Assembly (NCBI GenBank): GCA_964017185.1
Contig: OZ024876.1
Coordinates: 26,628,278-26,692,277, forward strand
Length of the DNA stretch: 64,000 nucleotides
Direction of reading: 5' to 3'
Source: Rugalucina vietnamica
Lineage: Eukaryota > Mollusca > Bivalvia > Lucinida > Lucinidae
In this document: positions 32,601-43,247 of the stretch, one piece after another
Position numbering within the stretch: position 1 is the stretch's first letter
Layout of the letters: each line of letters begins with the position of its first letter
Translations under genes and position numbers: made by a program
The notes under the pieces: model-generated
What the model saw: the letters and a program-made list of their open reading frames with translations, nothing else
Database searches by the model: none
What the model was told of the DNA's origin: nothing

Positions 32601-34409
32601 TATGATAGGAAGACCAGGCCTAGGACATTTCAAGTAGGTGATGAGGTTTTGTTACTGTTGCCCACAGAGGAAAGCAAATTGCTTATGCAGTGGCAGGGTC
32701 CATACAAGGTGGTCGATAAGATTGGTAGGTGTGATTATAGGATTGAGGTTAAGGGTAAAGTAAAACCCTTTCATGCAAATCTGTTGAAGAAATATGTGAG
32801 TAGAGTTGAAGCTGGAGCAGTAACGATACAGGCTAAAGTGAGCAGTATATTTGAGGTTGAAGCACAAGGATTATGTGAGATGGCGTTTGCAGGTATCATA
32901 GATAGTAGCATAGATGAGGATGCAGAAGTTGGAGAAGGCAGCTCTGTGAATGATGATGAACTCCTTGAAGTACCAGATTTTAAAGGTAATGGGTGTATAG
33001 AAGATGTAAAAGTTAATCCTGAGTTATCAGAGAAACAGAAGAAGGAGATAAGAGAGATATTGAATGAATTTCAAGATGTTCTGACAGACAAACCTGGAGA
33101 GACATCCTTAATTGAGCATAACATTAAGTTGACTTCAGATCAGCCGGTCCGAACAAAACAGTATCCCTTACCCTTTTCAATGACTGAAACCATAAAAGCT
33201 GAAACAAAGAAAATGTTAGACATGGGTATAATTGAGCCATCTAAGTCCCCTTATACATCACCTGTTGTGTTAGTCAAAAAAGCAGATCAGTCAATAAGAT
33301 TCTGTATAGACTTTAGAAATTTGAATAAATTGACAGTGTTTGATGCTGAACCTATCCCGAATCCAGATGAAATCTTTTCAAAGCTAGCAAATTGTAAATA
33401 CTTTACAAAGATTGACCTGAGCAAAGGGTACTGGCAGGTCAAGCTGACAGAACATAGCAAAGAAAAAACTGCCTTTGGTACACCTAGTGGTTTGTATCAG
33501 TTCAGGAAACTTCCATTTGGTTTAGTTACGGCACCAGCAAATTTTAGCAGGATGATGAGGTTGCTGTTGAAAGATTTGACTGATATTGATAACTTCATAG
33601 ATGACATTTTAGAACATACAGCTGAGTGGTTAGAACATATTGAAGGGTTGAGGAAATTACTGACTAGGTTGAGGGAAGCTGGTTTGACGGCCAGACCAAG
33701 TAAGTGTATGGTAGGATTCACTACTGTGGAGTTTCTAGGTCATAAAGTTGGGGATGGAAAATTAGCTCCAAATGAAGATAAGGTAAAAGACATCATAGAG
33801 GCCAAGAGACCAGAGACAAAGAAGCAGGTTATGTCCTTTTTAGGAATGGTAGGATTTTATCGAAGATTCATTCCTCAGTTCGCTGAGATTGTTTTTCCGC
33901 TTACAAATCTAACAAAGAAAGGTAACCCAACAAAGGTACTGTGGGAGGAGGAGCATCAAAGAGCATTTGATACCCTTAAGGGATACATGGTAAGTTCTCC
34001 TATCCTTCAGCTACCAGACCTTTCTCGCATGTTTATACTGAGAACAGATGCCTCTAACGTAGGTATTGGTGCAGTTCTGTTGCAGGAGCAAAATGGGGTA
34101 AAGTTTCCAGTGGCTTATGCCAGCAGAAAGTTGCTGCCAAGAGAAACTAGATATTCGGCCATAGAAAGGGAATGTCTGGGTTTAGTATGGGGTATTAAAC
34201 GGTTCCAGATGTATTTGTATGGCGCAGAATTTCAGGTCGAGACCGACCATTGTCCCCTCATTTACATGCAGAACACAAAATTAACAAACAGCAGAGTAAT
34301 GAGATGGGTTTTGAGTTTACAACCTTATCGGTTCAGAATTGTAGCCATTAAGGGTTCACAGAACATAGGAGCTGATTACATGAGCAGAATTAACATTGCT
34401 GAAAAATGA
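29634..34409 (+). CDS. Gag-Pol polyprotein of a Gmr1-like LTR retrotransposon
   Basis: Start chosen at 29,634 (ACCATGG, strong context). The upstream 20 in-frame codons begin at a TTG. 1,591 residues. Order: charged coiled coil (about 10-120); capsid with a SCAN-like part (about 198-298, including LLLREQFINAAHRELALFL); zinc knuckle C344-C347-H352-C357; aspartic protease DTG at 459-461 with a later ILGN flap motif; integrase zinc finger from H715; integrase core with D785 and D845; a GPY-type module near 1,022; RT with D1261 and the FIDD box (D1323, D1324); RNase H D1472, with ERECLG and TDHCPL; end GADYMSR. The integrase third catalytic residue, 35 residues after D845, is Gln881 rather than Glu, so this copy's integrase is probably inactive. 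The frame is otherwise intact. The polyprotein should make, cut, copy and insert the element's RNA/cDNA. Confidence 0.97.
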   Translation: MEVSQLMTVGKELGLEGADLLKFIERKEKEALDREERREKEAYEREEKKELDKIARAEKVAKEAAEREERAKVREDRLKELELEKENRIFENDNKIKLQELENISKLELLDKQIELEKVKAMSKPEPKHEIKGPKLPPFEEGKDDMDAYLHRFERFAKSLGWPQKDWAVRLSSLLKGKALETYTRLSNTEANDFEKVKQALLKRFELTQEGFRQKFRSCRPDDGESVPQFALRLENYLIRWVELAGADKSFQGLKDLLLREQFINAAHRELALFLQERKHDNINLMAELADQFLEAHGSQTMFSKKPYDPCKKPGYLDKQAPKQKPESDAGKSMTGKTGNRKFCYFCNRKGHITDDCWDMLKLKRAQGGKQAAGFISLEDQLTDVKVSEKPNEKSVTEACACSSSDIGERDCCIHDNKVRLECGHELPFISALCGTKQVQSMPVVRGILNGEMVSVLRDTGCSSVVVRRNLVSADQFTGKIQRCVLIDGTVREVPVAKIQVSTPYYTGNADALCMVDPIYDLILGNIHGVRNPDEPDEFWKGKTSNESSELDSYKVSPNREKADRPDSKAIDDFQKQITELGVDEGKYQEEKESLTDNDTVEIADVNADMGQAVQTRGQKLKESKGFSTLKVLDSINVKKDEFKNEQVSCDTLNWVRRKAKSSEKRESHGIVSWFKEYNGLIYRYFENKLDTTGHTKKQLVVPKNFRGTILKLAHESILGGHLGMKKTSDKIRLQFFWPGLQQDVKLHCISCDLCQKTFPKGKVTRVPLERMPLIETPFERVAVDIVGPIQPVSDSKNRYILTLMDYATRYPEAVPLPGIEAERVAEALFNMFTRLGFPSEILTDLGSQFTSDVMKEVSRLLSMRMLNTTAYHPMCNGLVQKFNGTLKNMLKKVCADNPRDWDRYVPALLFAYREAPQESLGFSPFELLYGRTVRGPMAILKDLWTDEVKQPEVRTTYQYVLELRQRLEDTLEVARKELEKSASRYKKYYDRKTRPRTFQVGDEVLLLLPTEESKLLMQWQGPYKVVDKIGRCDYRIEVKGKVKPFHANLLKKYVSRVEAGAVTIQAKVSSIFEVEAQGLCEMAFAGIIDSSIDEDAEVGEGSSVNDDELLEVPDFKGNGCIEDVKVNPELSEKQKKEIREILNEFQDVLTDKPGETSLIEHNIKLTSDQPVRTKQYPLPFSMTETIKAETKKMLDMGIIEPSKSPYTSPVVLVKKADQSIRFCIDFRNLNKLTVFDAEPIPNPDEIFSKLANCKYFTKIDLSKGYWQVKLTEHSKEKTAFGTPSGLYQFRKLPFGLVTAPANFSRMMRLLLKDLTDIDNFIDDILEHTAEWLEHIEGLRKLLTRLREAGLTARPSKCMVGFTTVEFLGHKVGDGKLAPNEDKVKDIIEAKRPETKKQVMSFLGMVGFYRRFIPQFAEIVFPLTNLTKKGNPTKVLWEEEHQRAFDTLKGYMVSSPILQLPDLSRMFILRTDASNVGIGAVLLQEQNGVKFPVAYASRKLLPRETRYSAIERECLGLVWGIKRFQMYLYGAEFQVETDHCPLIYMQNTKLTNSRVMRWVLSLQPYRFRIVAIKGSQNIGADYMSRINIAEK

Positions 34410-34481
34410 AATGCATTAAGGGTTCACAGAACATAGGAGCTGATTACATGAGCAGAATTAACATTGCTGAAAAATGAAATG
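34346..34481 (+). repeat. 68-bp tandem duplication across the gag-pol stop
   Basis: The block starting CATTAAGGGTTCACAGAACA is repeated exactly with period 68. The first copy holds the ORF's last codons and stop, and the second is untranslated. Probable replication slippage. Confidence 0.95.
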
Positions 34482-34497
34482 CATTCATTGTTTTTTT

Positions 34498-34509
34498 AAG
34501 GGGGAGTAA
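34498..34509 (+). other. Polypurine tract
   Basis: AAGGGGGAG followed by TAA lies directly before the 3' LTR, where plus-strand priming is expected. Confidence 0.8.
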
Positions 34510-35536
34510 TGTCACATAGTGACATGTTTGTATTTGATATTTAGACTGAATATGGTAAACTACCTCAAGTGACAAGTTTTTCAATACAGTGGTCAGTAAT
34601 TATGGTATACCTGTAAAATCAGTCAATATTAAATAACAGTTTACTTTTACCTGAGAGCAGTGAAGTGTACATGTATAGTGTGGTCAGTTCAGTTGAAATC
34701 ACACATGTAGAAGCAGCTTTTGTGTTGAGGAAAAATCCTAAAGCATAAAGATAGAGACAATTTTGAAGTTGTGTGAATTGTGAGCTTGTGCTGTGTTTTA
34801 GAGAGAATTTGAAGGAATATCTTTCTGTAAGTAGCAGCTTATTTTAATTCATTGTATATAAGCATTATACAAATGCCTCCTGTGTGAAAAGACATCATTT
34901 TCATATTGCACAGAAAATTGCTCTTTGTGTAACTGTATAAGGGTTATAATATTGCCTAGAACTTAATTGAGAAGTCAGATGTGTACATAAAGTTTTGCAA
35001 TTCAAGTTAGGTCACTTTTAAACCCCAATACTTTATCTATTAAATGCAAAAGTGCAAGTAGAATATAGAGGTTTCGTGCATTTTAATATGGGTGTACCAG
35101 TTTCACATGTATATTGTTATTGTACATTAATTGTGCCCAAACTGTACGGTATGTTGATGTTAGTTGTACTGTACGCCTAGTTGTGGTAAACTGTACGCTT
35201 AGTTGTAATTTGTAAAAATGAAAATTTCAGTGATTATATTGTACTCGCGGAATATTGTCTAGGTTTTAAATGTACAGAAATTGAGTGAAATTACATTTGG
35301 TTGCAGGTGGCCGCCTACTGAGGCTCACCAAGAAAAGAGCGTTGTTGCAGGGCTGTGTGTACAGGACTGTGTGTCCCAAATTGCCGTATGACTGTGTGTC
35401 TGATCCTGATAAAGGGGCAATGTTGCAAACCTGCAGACGTGTTTATAACTGATATGATTGATGATGTCATTAAAATATGAAATCAGAACAGTGTGTTATA
35501 TGTTGTGAAGAAAACGGTATCCTCGAATCTGTGACA
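34510..35536 (+). repeat. 3' LTR
   Basis: 1,027 bp, the same length as the 5' LTR with no indels. The differences I counted lie near 34,609, 34,736, 34,952, 35,062, 35,505 and 35,512. It is followed by the target copy GTAGT. Confidence 0.97.
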
Positions 35537-35541
35537 GTAGT

Positions 35542-36629
35542 TTGCCGTGGTATGTATATTTGTTGAGAATTGTAGCTATCATGTGAATAAATGTTTCAAT
35601 GAAGTTACTGTGATTATTTTGGGCAATCAAACAGGGCAAATATGATGCATAACTCTAGAGCAAATGGGATGTAGAGTTATGGGTGATGATTTGCATTTTC
35701 AATGATGTGGAAGCGTTTTCGCTACTGGAGATTTCATTTGATAAAGTACAATTTAATCAGTATATTAGGCTGTATCGACACAGTTACTATTTTTCAGGTT
35801 CTTAAATTGGTTCTTAAATTGGCTCTTCCATTGGTTCTATACTGTTGAGCATCGAGTTGTTAGAGACGAATGTTTGGTTTCTGGGTCATTTGGAGGTGAT
35901 ATCAAATCCATCTAAGCCAGGGACATTTGGAATAGGGCATGAGGATGTTCTCAATGGACTTGAAGAAAACAATATGCGCTGTGTATAGCCAGTTCGAGAC
36001 AATTGATTTATAAAGCAACTTAGATTGCCCCCCGTACACAATATTTGGCCAGCAATTGTTGGTTCTCTTCAGGTTTGACCAGCGCAATTTGCAATTGATT
36101 TGAATTGTGGAAAAGCAGGAAATTTAAGTTTGACCACCCTAACCAATCTAGGATCAAGAAGTACAAAAAGAAACATTCAGTTACTTTGCCCATAGTTTGT
36201 CTTCTTTTGGTGTAAATGAAAGGGGTGTAATCAAAAGATAATGAATATTTGGACCTGTTATTTCTCGAGACTGTGACTGAACGTTGAAAAGATGTTTTCA
36301 GATTTAAGTCCCTTGCTACAACCTCTGTCAGGAAGCCCTATTAATCAAAGCTCAGGTATGATCATTTATCGGGGAAGTACAAAAATGATGTTTTAGGAGA
36401 AAGGTCAATAATTCTGTCGAAACTGACAACTGAATGGAGTTTATTTCCAGCATTAGAAAGAGACTGACTGCAAATTTAATAAAGGGGGCATATTAGGCAA
36501 GCGGCTGGGTATTATAGTAATCGGGCTGGTCAAAGTTACTGACTAAACCTTTTTCCTCTGAATATATATAAAACCGTGGATGGAAAACTCAAATTGTAAG
36601 CGTAATCAGGACTGTCGCAGCCCCTACAC
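35542..36629. other. No supported feature
   Basis: Host flank of the retrotransposon. There are tiny repeats of TTCTTAAATTGG near 35,800. No coding signal. Confidence 0.45.
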
Positions 36630-36880
36630 ATCAGGAAAACATGTCCGTGCAATGAATACCCCCTTAAACCCCACTTTTATATAGTACAAATGGGGTATAA
36701 AGGGGTATATCTATTTTTTCTTATTTTTGCTCCAAAACCGGCAAGGCGGTTCTAACGTGTACCCACAATCTATGTTTTGAGCAAAAATAAGAAAACTATC
36801 AAAAATTTTCAGCTGAAAATTTTCAATTTTTAAAGCTCAAAAATCTCTGCTTTTACATGGCCAAATTTTCGTAATGATAT
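36630..36880 (+). repeat. GGGTAC hairpin repeat, left hairpin arm lost
   Basis: It has ACATCAGGAAAACATGTCCG, AATGAATACCCCCTTAAACC, ATCTATTTTTTCTTATTTTT, then only the second arm (GGCGGTTCTAACGTGTACCC) and ACAATCTATGTTTTGAGCAA. Confidence 0.8.
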
Positions 36881-37034
36881 GTTTAACAAAAATGTTACCG
36901 TAGTGTTTCCTTTCTTTTTAGGTATGTTTTGCTATGTGTCGACTAAGTGATTAGCAGTCCACAATTATAATACTTGTACATATTTGACATGTACATGCAA
37001 ATAGAAATTGTTTAAAGTGTTTTCTATTTCATAC

Positions 37035-37987
37035 TTAAGGATGTTCGCTGCCAATGAAAAAGTATTCAAACTTTTTTTCTAACCACCCTTTTTTGATTCC
37101 AAAATACAACACAAGACATTTGAAAACAAAATAAATATAGGGTAGTGTGCATTTTTTCAAGCTACAGGCCTCTGAAAGAGACCTCTGAGCACCATGTTTT
37201 AAATTTAGTAAAATTAATTTAATTTTTAATTCTTTGAAACATACCTGCCTTGAACAAAAATACACCTAGAATGCTTTCAAAAGCCATCATATTTACGTAA
37301 CACAGACTATTTTGAATCAAAAGCATAGAAAAATTTGCAACTTGAAGTGGATGGCAAAATTTTACGTTTCCTTTTCCAACCCTACCCCCATACTTGAAAA
37401 GTCGGAAAAAATCAACATTTTGAAATGTGCCAAACCCATATTTGTTGATTCAAACTTTTTCTTATATTTTCACACAACATGGAACTTGGTTAGATTGTTC
37501 GAATGAAAGAAAGAAATATATAGGGTAGTGTGCATATAAGAGAGAACCAACAACTTGAAAATCGCTATTTTCAGCCTTTTTTTCGGCTGTTTTGTTTCTT
37601 AAAGCCCATTTCATTAAACCACCTAAAATTTTAAAACCAGCACACCAAATACACATAGACTGACTTAGAAGGCCATGTACACATATACTGCTGCTTAAAT
37701 AAACATCGAACTGGTGCAATTAATTTGAAGATGTGTAATATTCAAGTTTAATCTACCCTACCCCCTAAATTTTACTGACATCTAAAATTTTCTGAAAAGT
37801 TGCAGAAAATGGGGTGAAAAAATGAAGTTTCTTAGATTGACAATTTTCATGGCTCATTCAATGCATATCATCAATATGTATCCAAATATAAAATATTAGG
37901 AAAATATCTGCACCCGTTTACGAGATATTCAACAAAAGAAAAACCGGAAGTTCCGAAATGTCAAATGTTAGCAGCGAACATCCTTAA
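37035..37987 (-). mobile_element. TTAA-flanked element, complete copy 2
   Basis: It is bounded by TTAA on both sides (37,035-37,038 and 37,984-37,987). Ends GGATGTTCGCTGC and GCAGCGAACATCC form a perfect 13-bp TIR. The TTAA target is that of piggyBac-class transposons, but the TIR sequence is not one I recognise for that family. 945 bp, no transposase; relative to copy 1 (18,921) it is inverted. Confidence 0.85.
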
Positions 37988-38713
37988 ATCAAAACCCACT
38001 GCTTTTTGAGCAAATAATAATAACATTTGAACAGATCACTTGGTTTTTGTAATCCACTACAATTACTTTCTATAACTTATGGTGCACGTGGTTATTAAAT
38101 AGTTGCAGTTTACCTTTGATTTAGATATCTTTAATAATTAGTGAAAGTCATTTCGTTCGACGCCAGCCTGGAGAGTATGAATAATCTCTTTTATTCCATT
38201 GGTATGATTGGCTTAACAGACGCAAATTAGCATTATCAAAGGCATCTTGCATAATTAAAGATATTATCTTCTAATCACAATAAGGATCTGAGAACGCGTG
38301 GTGCATATACAGAATCTGTAAACAACTGAAATGCACCGACTATTGAGATCGTCATATGTACCAACGAATATTGGGGTATCATTGGAGTACAACGTTTTTC
38401 TGCAAAGTTCCATCAGGCTTTCATACACATACCGTCTACGCGGATAAATCAAACTGTTTGGTCACAATCTTTATTTTTAGTAACTGTTACATGTACTGAT
38501 ATTGGAAATATTTTAAAAAAATCCATATCGAAAAGACCATTTCCCTTGCTATCATCTCTGGTAAAACATTTGTGTACCTCTCCGTGAACAAAATGAAATT
38601 TATCACTCAAAAGATGTACGTGACTTTCTTATACTGAAGCGATTTAAAAACAAAAAACAAAAAACAAACTATGCAATAATTTACGGAAAATCGAAAAAGT
38701 AATCGGTGCTTAA
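37988..38713. other. No supported feature
   Basis: Ordinary AT-rich spacer with a short A/C-rich stretch near 38,650. Confidence 0.4.
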
Positions 38714-39662
38714 TATACACATGGAAATAAGTTAGGGAACACTTTTAGCTCTTGGGAAAATTAAAAAAAAATCCATGTTCCTATTTTCTGGTGATACTGA
38801 AATTTTTACCACATATAGTTCATACCTTGGCCTAGCGACAGACAAATTTATGGCCATTCACAACAATTTGTCCTTGTGCTACGGAGGACACAATGTGTCA
38901 TATATGAAAAACTCCACTTTTACTAGATACGAGTTTGCCTTTTAGGTTCTGCATTCTGCAAAACTCAACTTTTGAGTGTGAAACAGGAATATAATGTTGC
39001 ATCTGATCGTTCTCGATTAAGTAACGACTTCGGATCTAAAAAGCATGTTTCATCTTCAAACCAACTAATCATACAAAATCTGCAGTTTGCATTGGTTTCT
39101 ATGGAAGGCAAAATTGTTGGATTTTTTGGCAAATAAAACCGTAAAAGAATAATTCTGCTATGGCGCTATGAACAAAACGTGCATGTACATCTGTATAAAT
39201 TCCTATAAGGTCATATCGAATATCTGGCCAAACGTTTACAACCTGCAAAATGTAAAGCCAAAGAACAAAACTTGATCATAAAACCTACCCCCGGAAAAGT
39301 ATGGATCTACCGCCCACAGTCGGTCAGAAAATAAAGAATTAATGAAACCCAATCCACAGGCAAGTTCTCAGCTTGATGTTTAAGAAATATTATGACAATG
39401 CGAGCTCACAGAATGAAGTTATCGCAAAGAATATCAGCGCGTTCCGTAAATTTAGCGAAAAATTTCTGAATCAAAGATGGCCGCTGTCCGCAGCAGTTTA
39501 TGTTTGGTGCTTTCCATTTTCACATAGAAACAACTTTTGATACTACAGATTCTGTCAATTTGTCAAAACATTCTTCATAATTCTTACAAAGAAGGATACA
39601 AACAGTCCAAAGTTGAAAGTCACATTATTACAGGTGTTCCCTAACTTATTTCCATGTGTATA
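38714..39662. mobile_element. 949-bp element with a perfect 29-bp TIR
   Basis: Ends TATACACATGGAAATAAG…GGGAACAC and the exact inverse at 39,634-39,662, with TA (or TATA) at both ends as for Tc1/mariner elements. No transposase frame remains; the interior has many stops. A non-autonomous or decayed Tc1/mariner-class element. Confidence 0.85.
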
Positions 39663-39689
39663 TTTTTGAACATAGATAAATATGCGAGA

Positions 39690-39775
39690 ATCAAAAGGTA
39701 CAAGTAGGCAATGATCAGGAAAAGGTGCAATTAAAAAAACTAAATTGACAATTAGCTACTTATACGAAGAAAACA
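39690..39775 (-). repeat. GGCCACC repeat fragment
   Basis: Only the 3' part remains: AAAAGGTACAAGTAGGCAAT, GATCAGGAAAAGG and TTGACAATTAGCTACTTATA. Confidence 0.65.
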
Positions 39776-39780
39776 GTTGA

Positions 39781-40640
39781 ACCCAAGGACCAAGCAATAG
39801 ACAAGAAGCTCCGGCCCCAGCCGGCTAAAATGAACAGCTTTAAGTCGGGGTCACCATAAAGTCTGATGCCCGACCCACCGGCGTGCAGTTAAAGAAGGCC
39901 GCATACGTATCAACGATGACTGGGTTAAAAACTAAGCATGCAGACTGCCGCATTATATTTAAGTTACAATCTATACGCTACATAACGCGTAATGATTTTT
40001 CGGAATTGAAAAGAATAATTATTCCTTCCTATAAGTTTCTTAAATTTGTAAACCAAGTCACCCGCATAAAATTCTGGTTCCGAAAGGGCCTTTAGCCCAG
40101 CATTAAATATGGAAATTTATTCATAGTGTCTGCGATAAAATTCAGAAAAAGTTTTTCGAATTTTATGATACCGATAGCCCTGCTAGAGAAGTTAAACATT
40201 TATTTCACGCGCTGAAATATGCAACATGACCGCAGACTCTAACAAACCTAATAAGTTGCGAAATGTATATTCCATCAGAAGCACGACGAGGAACGCCACC
40301 ATCAAAAACTGAAAATTTACTTTATCAAAATCAAATTTATAGTGTTTATCATTAATTTTAGAAGAGTCGAATCCATTTGCAATTGAAATATGTAAATCTA
40401 AAAAGTGGGCTTCGGTATCTGTGGTGCTGGCTTTATTCAACTGTGTAGTTCAGATGGATAAATTTGATTGATCACGCCTTCAAAATATCATCGAGGTACG
40501 TAGAAGTCAAAATTAACGCCTCGATAACATCAGCTTGATTGTCATGGTTAAACCTCATTTGTAGCAGTATAAAAATAGATCAGCTACGAGAGGGGCGCAA
40601 TAGGTATCCATCGGAATTCCAACAAAATATACATGTACCT
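39781..40640 (-). pseudogene. Remnant of a Penelope-related reverse transcriptase (inverted copy)
   Basis: On the minus strand it matches 60.6-61.5 kb from the GIPM box to the sequence after the stop codon. Visible pieces, in different frames, are VGIPMDTYCAPLVADLFLYC, the FLDLH box (SDTEA-like, then FLDLHISIANGF) and the ARVC-like region. Frameshifts, an early stop after the GIPM box (LYCYK then stop) and a small deletion near 40,100 break it. The GTN of the active family reads DTY here. Not functional. Confidence 0.8.
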
Positions 40641-41026
40641 AGCGTCAATGAAATGTTACCACACTAAAATTTCGATTTTTGTTTTCGAAAAAATATGTAG
40701 GCTTCGCTCATATAGGACATTATTCAATCAGACTTCATCAACGAAAAGAATGTTTCTCACATTTCCTGTAGGTGGTTCCACTTCAAGCTGGAATGAAGAC
40801 AAACTATTCCACACTCTGTTTTCAATAATGCATGTTCATGTGTCTGGATATCGTATAACTGTTCGCTTCAATTAAGACTCCGACAAAACAGTTTATATTA
40901 CAACAAACTTGACTAAACATCTGTAACACAGATCTAACGTTTTCGACAGCTTTGCTTCACATTATGCCAATGCCCCACATTTTATCTTGCAGTGGTAAGC
41001 TGCGTCAAACACATATAATGCTTGAG

Positions 41027-41245
41027 CCGTCACATGAGAAAACCAACAATCTGGGTTTTCGACAAGATCCGATATAAACTGACCTGTACAGTCGCAGAAG
41101 CAGGCGAGCAGCTTGAAGTTTCGGATGTAGGAAGAAGAGAGATTGTGCTATCTGTGCAGCGAAAACAAAGGCGCTGATCAGCTGTGCAGTTACTGCACAG
41201 CTGATCTGCGCCTTTATTTTTGCATTTGCAAATTGTTGCTGCTCA
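41027..41245 (+). mobile_element. GATCAGC palindrome MITE, version GTGCAG/CTGCAC
   Basis: Left end GAGCCGTCACATGAGAAAAC, then CAACAATCTGGG, CCTGTACAGTCGCAGAAGCA, and the palindrome GATCAGCTGTGCAG-TTA-CTGCACAGCTGATC at 41,177-41,205. The right TIR is truncated. Confidence 0.8.
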
Positions 41246-41839
41246 GCATTTTAAAGCCCGTATCGGTGAGTGTTTGGTTTACGTAAAATTGGGCATATGG
41301 CTGAGACGGCCTTTTAGACTTCGTGGAAAAGGTGAACGTAGGCAATGATGAGGAAATGAAGCAGTCAGGACAAATGTCCTATCATGCACGCCAGTAAAAT
41401 CGTGGTTGATTCTCGTAACTATTAGATATAATATAAAAATGTGAAGAAAGCCAACTGTATGGGCGTCATAACATATTATATGTTGTTAAGTTTAATTTAT
41501 TTCACTAAAACTTTGATAGCAGATATATAACTTCAAAGGCTTGACATAATTGCGGAATAAGACTAAAGCAAAGTGGTTTATGAATGTTAAAGTGATCTTA
41601 CCTGGCTTAATGCGAATGTTTTACACATAAAATTGTTTAAGTTGTTAAATTCACTGCTGCACATCGACATTATCGTTCTAGCAAATTTACCAGGTAACTG
41701 TTTTATTCATAAACCTGTCGAAGACCACATTTTTGTTGTTGCGTTCCATCGTGTAATTTGTCTTAGTTGGCATCTAAACGATCAGAGTATGCAACAACTA
41801 TCACCAATCTAAAGCAGTATCATTTCAGCATCAGGATAA

Positions 41840-42110
41840 CATATCCTTGTAACTTATACCCCATTATATCCAACTTTTATATAGTAAAACTGGGGTTTAC
41901 AGGGGTCTACCTATTTTCCTTATTTTTGATCCAAAACATAGATTGTGGGAACTCATTAGAATCGCATCAGTGAGGCGGTTCTAATGTATACCCTCAATCA
42001 ATGTTCCGAGCAAAAATAAAAAAAAAATCGATCTCTTTGCAATGATTGTTTAAAATTTTACTGCTGAACAAATATCTGTATATTGCATGGGCAAGGTTTC
42101 ATAATGACAC
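41840..42110 (+). repeat. GGGTAC hairpin repeat
   Basis: Full order of landmarks from ATATCCTTGTAACTTATACC and CCAACTTTTATATAGTAAAA to GCATGGGCAAGGTTTCATAA. The hairpin is imperfect (AGAATCGCATCAG / GAGGCGGTTCTAAT). Confidence 0.75.
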
Positions 42111-42335
42111 GTGGTTGTTGATGCAGGAAGACGAAAATGGTTTCAATGAAGACTTTTTTCAGGAGGCGTAATAAACATGCACCGGAAATAAAAGGAAGAT
42201 AACACGGTATTTATTTCAAAGATGTTCACAGAAATGCATGATCTAAACACGTCTTGTCTGAACTTGCAAATTGTTGAATAAATTTTAACCTATGGAGAGA
42301 AATTAAATAAAGTTTGGGAATAAAGATATTTAATA

Positions 42336-43247
42336 CGAGGGTGGTTCAGAAAGTTCTGTCATAGGTGTTATAACTTTGTTAATATACATGATAGGTTGCT
42401 GTATTATACCTTGATTGAAAGGGCTACATTTCTCCTTTATAATGATGCCAAAACAATGCACGAACGAAATAAATACTTCGAAATACATGCCTTGAAAGAC
42501 ATCTGGGGTAAAACCACTGGCACGTTTTCTTGAATTTGTGAATATTATTGTGTGCGTTTCATGCGTTATATCTTTATAACTTCCGATCAAATTTTCTCCA
42601 ACTTTACAGTTATAATTAATAATATATTTAGAAAAGCAATGTGACAAAAATTGCCGTTATCGATGCTATGCTGACTTTATAATAAAGCGATGTATATGAC
42701 GTCATTAAAATACGTACCCCTATAGCGTTTCTGGCACCGCTGCACCATTATATGTGTTTGCTTTTTTATAAGTTTACTATAGAGCACGCTAGGATGAAAT
42801 AATTAAATGGTAAAATGCATTTTAAGCTCCCTGGACTACGTGTAGATGTCAATAAATGTCATTTGAATTTAAACCGTATTTTTAATGTATGTACAACAAG
42901 CCAATTTCAATATTTCATTTTACTATAACTCAATTAAATTCAGCTGAATGATTTTGATTTTTGCAGGATATATTCATCTATGTTTCAAAAATATATTACA
43001 TGGATTATATTTTTTCGAAGTCGATTTTCTTTAAATAATATTCACAAATTTAAGAAAACGTGCCAGTGGTTTACCCCTGGTGTCTTTCAAGGCGTCTATT
43101 TCAAAGTATTTATTTCTTTTCGTGCATTGTTTTGGCATCATTATAAAGGAGAAATATAGCCCTTTCAATCAAGGTATAATACAGCAACCTATTATGTCTA
43201 TTAACAAAGTTATAACACATATGACAGAACTTTCTGAACCCCCCTCG
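42336..43247. mobile_element. Mariner-like foldback element with inverted ends of about 215 bp
   Basis: Ends CGAGGGTGGTTCAGAAAGTT and, inverted, CGAGGGGGGTTCAGAAAGTT. Pairing continues for about 215 bases on each side. TA flanks both ends. The CGAGGG…TTCAGAAAGTTC end is typical of mariner transposons. The empty target is visible in the paralogue near 49,548 (ATTTAATATGTTTTAATCGG with a single TA). Frames in the arms mirror each other and are not transposase. Confidence 0.85.

Larger units (their letters stand above)
27842..35541 (+). mobile_element. Complete Gmr1-like LTR retrotransposon, including target duplication
   Basis: Two 1,027-bp LTRs flank a 5.6-kb interior with one gag-pol ORF, and the whole is bounded by GTAGT at 27,842-27,846 and 35,537-35,541. 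By my alignment the LTRs differ at six positions, about 99.4% identity, so insertion is recent. A primer-binding-site candidate follows the 5' LTR and a purine tract (AAGGGGGAG) precedes the 3' LTR. Domain order is capsid, zinc knuckle, protease, integrase, RT, RNase H. Integrase before RT defines the Gmr1-like branch of Ty3/gypsy. There is no envelope-like ORF. Confidence 0.97.
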
